A DNA stretch of 64,000 nt from NCBI GenBank assembly GCA_045535305.1, contig JAZSLJ010000073.1, positions 62,001 through 126,000 on the forward strand, read 5' to 3'. This document shows positions 61,768 through 64,000 of the stretch, piece after piece. Origin of the DNA: UBA1081 sp045535305. Lineage in GTDB: Bacteria > Bacillota > Clostridia > Oscillospirales > Acutalibacteraceae. The notes under the pieces were generated by a model. It saw only the letters and a program-made list of their open reading frames with translations, was not told the origin of the DNA and ran no database searches. Both the position numbers and the translations under genes were made by a program. Numbering within the stretch: position 1 is the stretch's first letter; the number at the start of each line of letters is the position of its first letter.

Positions 61768-62379
61768 ATGCGCACCCATATTCAGGAACTTGATATATAT
61801 GATTTTGACAAAACTATCGTGCCTTTTGACAGCGGCTCTCTTTTTTGTATTTATGCGATGATTCATTATCCCAAAGCGATCAGAAATCTGCCTCGTATGC
61901 TGATTTCTGTATTAAAATATATGAAACATAAAAATCTTACTGTTATGAAAAGCGGTGTTTTCTGTTTTATACGTGATATTCCTGTTGAGAAAGCTGTTAA
62001 AAACTTTTGGAATAAATATGATAAATACATTTTTGATTGGGCGAAAAAAGCTAACAGAGAGCGCTATTCCGTTATTATAAGTGCAAGTCCGCAGTTTATT
62101 ATTGATGAGGTTGCAAAACGAATAGAAATTGACGATTATTTCTGTACACAACACGATTCTGATGGCAAGATAATCGGGAATAACTGTCATGATAAGGAAA
62201 AGGTCAGGATTTTTAAAGAATATTATGCTGATTCAACCGTAATCAGTGTTTATTCAGACAGTATTGAAAACGATAAATATATATTTTCACTCGGTAAAAA
62301 TTGCTTTCATACCGTAAAGGGGAAAATATTACCTTTTAAATTTGAAGATAAATACAAAAATGATAAAATCTCACTTTAA
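61768..62379 (+). CDS. HAD-IB family phosphatase
   Basis: A 203-residue phosphatase of the phosphoserine-phosphatase-like HAD subclass. Motif I is DFDKTI (two aspartates and threonine), motif II is SASPQFI, the lysine/acid pair is in CHDKEK, and motif III is SVYSDSIEND. The helical cap sits between motifs I and II, as in type IB. The ATG at 61768 is favoured by GGGGAGGG 7 nt upstream. An overlapping ATG 4 nt earlier is in another frame. Substrate unknown; serine phosphate or a lipid head group phosphate is possible. Confidence 0.85.
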   Translation: MRTHIQELDIYDFDKTIVPFDSGSLFCIYAMIHYPKAIRNLPRMLISVLKYMKHKNLTVMKSGVFCFIRDIPVEKAVKNFWNKYDKYIFDWAKKANRERYSVIISASPQFIIDEVAKRIEIDDYFCTQHDSDGKIIGNNCHDKEKVRIFKEYYADSTVISVYSDSIENDKYIFSLGKNCFHTVKGKILPFKFEDKYKNDKISL

Positions 62380-62385
62380 AAACAC

Positions 62386-62414
62386 TTGACATATGCATAT
62401 ATTCCTATTATAAT
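62386..62414 (+). promoter_or_regulatory. Consensus promoter for livJ
   Basis: TTGACA (62386-62391) and TATAAT (62409-62414) with 17 nt spacing: strong promoter giving an ~85-nt leader. The leader contains a small perfect hairpin (TGCACA/TGTGCA, 62458-62475). Confidence 0.88.
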
Positions 62415-62503
62415 TAGTCTATCACAAAATCAGTTATTATGGCTGTTATTGGTGGTATGCACAGTTTAATGTGCAAAAAATTTATTTTACGGAGGTAATC
62501 CAA

Positions 62504-63712
62504 ATGAAAATCAAAAAGATTTTGGCTCTTGTTCTTTCTCTTGTAATGGTTTTCTCCTTCGCTGCTTGTACAGATACTAAGGTTGATGAAGAATCATCAA
62601 CAAACGATTCTGTTGCATCAGAAGGCACATTTGCAAAAGAAGGCACACTCAAAATCGGCGGCATTGGCCCCCTTACAGGTGATGCTGCTCAGTACGGTAT
62701 GGCTGTAAAACTCGGCGCAGAGCTTGCAGTTGCAGAAATCAACAAAGCAGGCGGTATTAACGGTTACAAAGTAGAATTCCGTATGGAAGACGACGTTAAC
62801 GACGCTGAAAAAGCTGTTACAGCTTACAACAACCTTAAAGACTGGAACATGCAGATGCTTATGGGTACAGTTACATCTACACCCTGTGCTGCTGTTTCTG
62901 TTGAAACTGAAGCTGACAATATGCTTCTTGTTACTCCTTCCGGTTCAGCAACAGACTGTATCGATCCCGACACAGCTTTCCGTGTTTGCTTCTCAGACCC
63001 TGCACAGGGCACAGTTGCTGCTGACTACATAAAGGATAACAACCTTGCAACTAAGGTTGCTGTTATCTACAACAGCTCTGACAGCTACTCAACAGGTATC
63101 AAAGATACATTCGTTGCACAGGCTCAGAAAAACGGTCTTACAGTTGTTGCTCAGGAAGCTTTCACAAACGACAGTGCTACTGACTTCAACGCTCAGGTAA
63201 CAAATGTTAAGGCTGCAGGTGCAGAACTTGTATTCCTTCCCATTTACTACACACCCGCTTCTCTTATCCTTAAGCAGGCTAACGATATGGGTTACAACCC
63301 CATCTACCTTGGTTCTGACGGTATGGACGGTATCCTTGGTATGGAAAATATCGACACAACTCTTGTTGAAGGTCTTATGTATCTTACTCCCTTCATGGAA
63401 ACAGCTACTGACGACGTAACAGTTAACTTTGTTACAAAGTTCAAGGCTGCATTCCCCGACCAGACTCAGTATATGAACCAGTTCTGTGCTGACGCTTATG
63501 ATGCTATCTATGCTATCAAGGCAGCTGCAGAAAAGGCAAACATTTCTGCTGATATGTCAGTTTCTGACATCGGTGATGCTATGAAGGTTGCTATGACTGA
63601 AATCACACTTGACGGTGTTACAGGTTCCAACATTACTTGGGACGCAACAGGTGAGCCCACAAAGACTCCTAAGGTTGTTAAGATCGTTTCCGGTTCAGTT
63701 GCAGAGGCTTAA
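62504..63712 (+). CDS. livJ: Branched-chain amino acid ABC transporter substrate-binding lipoprotein
   Basis: A 402-residue exported binding protein. The signal peptide ends in a lipobox FAAC, so it would be lipid-anchored outside the membrane. The mature part starts KIGGIGPLTGDAAQYG and has EVRFRMEDDVNDAEKA-like strand order and PSGSATDC, typical of periplasmic-binding type 1 LivJ proteins. ATG at 62504 follows GGAGG; the longer frame begins in the leader. GC-richer codon choice (many AAC, TAC, GTT) fits high expression. A complex hairpin region separates it from livH. Confidence 0.93.
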   Translation: MKIKKILALVLSLVMVFSFAACTDTKVDEESSTNDSVASEGTFAKEGTLKIGGIGPLTGDAAQYGMAVKLGAELAVAEINKAGGINGYKVEFRMEDDVNDAEKAVTAYNNLKDWNMQMLMGTVTSTPCAAVSVETEADNMLLVTPSGSATDCIDPDTAFRVCFSDPAQGTVAADYIKDNNLATKVAVIYNSSDSYSTGIKDTFVAQAQKNGLTVVAQEAFTNDSATDFNAQVTNVKAAGAELVFLPIYYTPASLILKQANDMGYNPIYLGSDGMDGILGMENIDTTLVEGLMYLTPFMETATDDVTVNFVTKFKAAFPDQTQYMNQFCADAYDAIYAIKAAAEKANISADMSVSDIGDAMKVAMTEITLDGVTGSNITWDATGEPTKTPKVVKIVSGSVAEA

Positions 63713-63733
63713 TTTTTACTGATTAATATTTTC

Positions 63734-63763
63734 GGGTATGTCGCTGAAAAATGCGGCATACCC
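63734..63763 (+). other. Hairpin just after livJ
   Basis: GGGTATGTCGC and GCGGCATACCC pair over 11 bp (one G-U) around TGAAAAAT. No T run follows, so it looks like an mRNA-stabilising or processing hairpin rather than a terminator. Confidence 0.7.
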
Positions 63764-63784
63764 TTGCACAATGTTTGGAATGTT

Positions 63785-63844
63785 GTTTCAAGAGCTTTGA
63801 AACAAAGTATCATTTCTTCTCTGATGCCTTGTTTCAGGGCTTTT
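63785..63844 (+). terminator. Competing hairpins ahead of livH
   Basis: A first hairpin pairs GTTTCAA (63785-63791) with TTGAAAC (63797-63803). A second, much longer hairpin pairs 63794-63812 with 63822-63840 at 18 of 19 positions, then TTTT. They share bases 63794-63803, so only one can form at a time. This is the layout of an attenuator, or of partial termination that makes more livJ than livHMGF mRNA. Confidence 0.65.
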
Positions 63845-63897
63845 GACGAGGTGGGTATTTACATCACCCCTATCCCTTTAAAAGGAGCGAAAAATTT

Positions 63898-64000
63898 ATG
63901 GTATTTCTTTCTCAGTTAATTTCCGGAATCAGTCTGGGCGGTATTTATTCACTTATTGCCCTCGGATATACTATGGTTTACGGAATTGCAAAAATGCTTA
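63898..64000 (+). CDS. livH: Branched-chain amino acid ABC transporter permease, 3' end outside window
   Basis: Only the first 34 residues are present (SQLISGISLGGIYSLIALGY followed by TMVYGIAKML), and they match the start of LivH-type permeases very well, including the GIAKML motif after the first helix. AAAAGGAG precedes the ATG at 63898. The rest of the importer operon (livM, livG, livF) is expected downstream of the window. Confidence 0.9.
   Translation, partial: MVFLSQLISGISLGGIYSLIALGYTMVYGIAKML

Noticed and set aside
1..64000. CRISPR arrays, insertion sequences, prophage, tRNA or rRNA genes
   Set aside because: I looked for regular repeats, transposase or integrase motifs, and tRNA T-loop patterns and saw none. 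A short element could still be missed by eye.

Overview
The window is about 64 kb of low-GC chromosome. It almost certainly comes from an anaerobic, spore-lineage member of the Clostridia (Firmicutes), most like the gut Oscillospirales/Ruminococcaceae type. Reasons: spo0A and spoIIID are both present; Shine-Dalgarno sites are strong (GGAGG type); promoters are sigma-A-like with 17-nt spacers; a T-box leader lies ahead of leuA; an ECF transporter module is present; and there is a two-oxidoreductase plus DUF1667 module typical of anaerobic Firmicutes. No rRNA, tRNA, CRISPR array, insertion sequence or prophage gene was seen. Genus cannot be settled from this sequence alone.

Layout. 1-3.8 kb: 3' part of pgi, a small P-loop protein, YceD, L32 and Der. 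3.9-6.1 kb: a minus-strand esterase and an Eis-like acetyltransferase. 6.2-21.6 kb: a long plus-strand housekeeping stretch (ruvCAB, glmM, an RlmI-like methyltransferase, ecfA1-ecfA2-ecfT-truA, a DUF5711-type protein, CvpA, pgsA, a DUF2156-GNAT fusion, a DJ-1 protein, mltG) that ends in a secreted phosphatase-fold protein with its own promoter. 21.7-29.1 kb: a GH25 lysozyme, two exported proteins, an aldo/keto reductase, a TcdA-like dehydratase and a COG2509 flavoprotein. 29.1-36.0 kb, minus strand: an alpha-L-fucosidase, the glycerol-3-phosphate-dehydrogenase-like trio, a PHP phosphoesterase with a Cys-rich protein, and a secreted GDSL hydrolase. 36.2-37.1 kb: two AT-rich small membrane proteins.

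37.1-47.2 kb holds the whole leucine/valine/isoleucine block: promoter, T-box, leuA-leuC-leuD-leuB, then a second promoter and ilvB-ilvN-ilvC-ilvD with a hairpin between ilvC and ilvD. The window also ends in a branched-chain amino acid ABC importer (livJ and the start of livH) with an elaborate hairpin region between the two genes, so synthesis and uptake of these amino acids lie within 27 kb of each other. 47.2-51 kb: a DUF815 AAA+ ATPase, a fucose/arabinose-isomerase-like protein, spoIIID and a class II aldolase/epimerase. 51-55.8 kb: dnaE and pfkA. 55.8-62.4 kb: nagB with a repeat lipoprotein, spo0A, a GH127 beta-L-arabinofuranosidase, a secreted metallophosphoesterase and a HAD phosphatase.

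The most interesting unexplained signal is a short aromatic, hydrophobic C-terminal tail. It is carried by four otherwise unrelated secreted hydrolase-fold proteins (genes ending at 21647, 25971, 35197 on the minus strand, and 61657), each with a signal peptide and no LPXTG or other known anchor. It looks like a common surface-retention or sorting signal. Other points worth a look: competing hairpins between livJ and livH, a Spo0A receiver that has lost one acidic-pocket aspartate, a phosphatase-fold secreted protein that lacks key catalytic residues, and the DUF2156-GNAT fusion.
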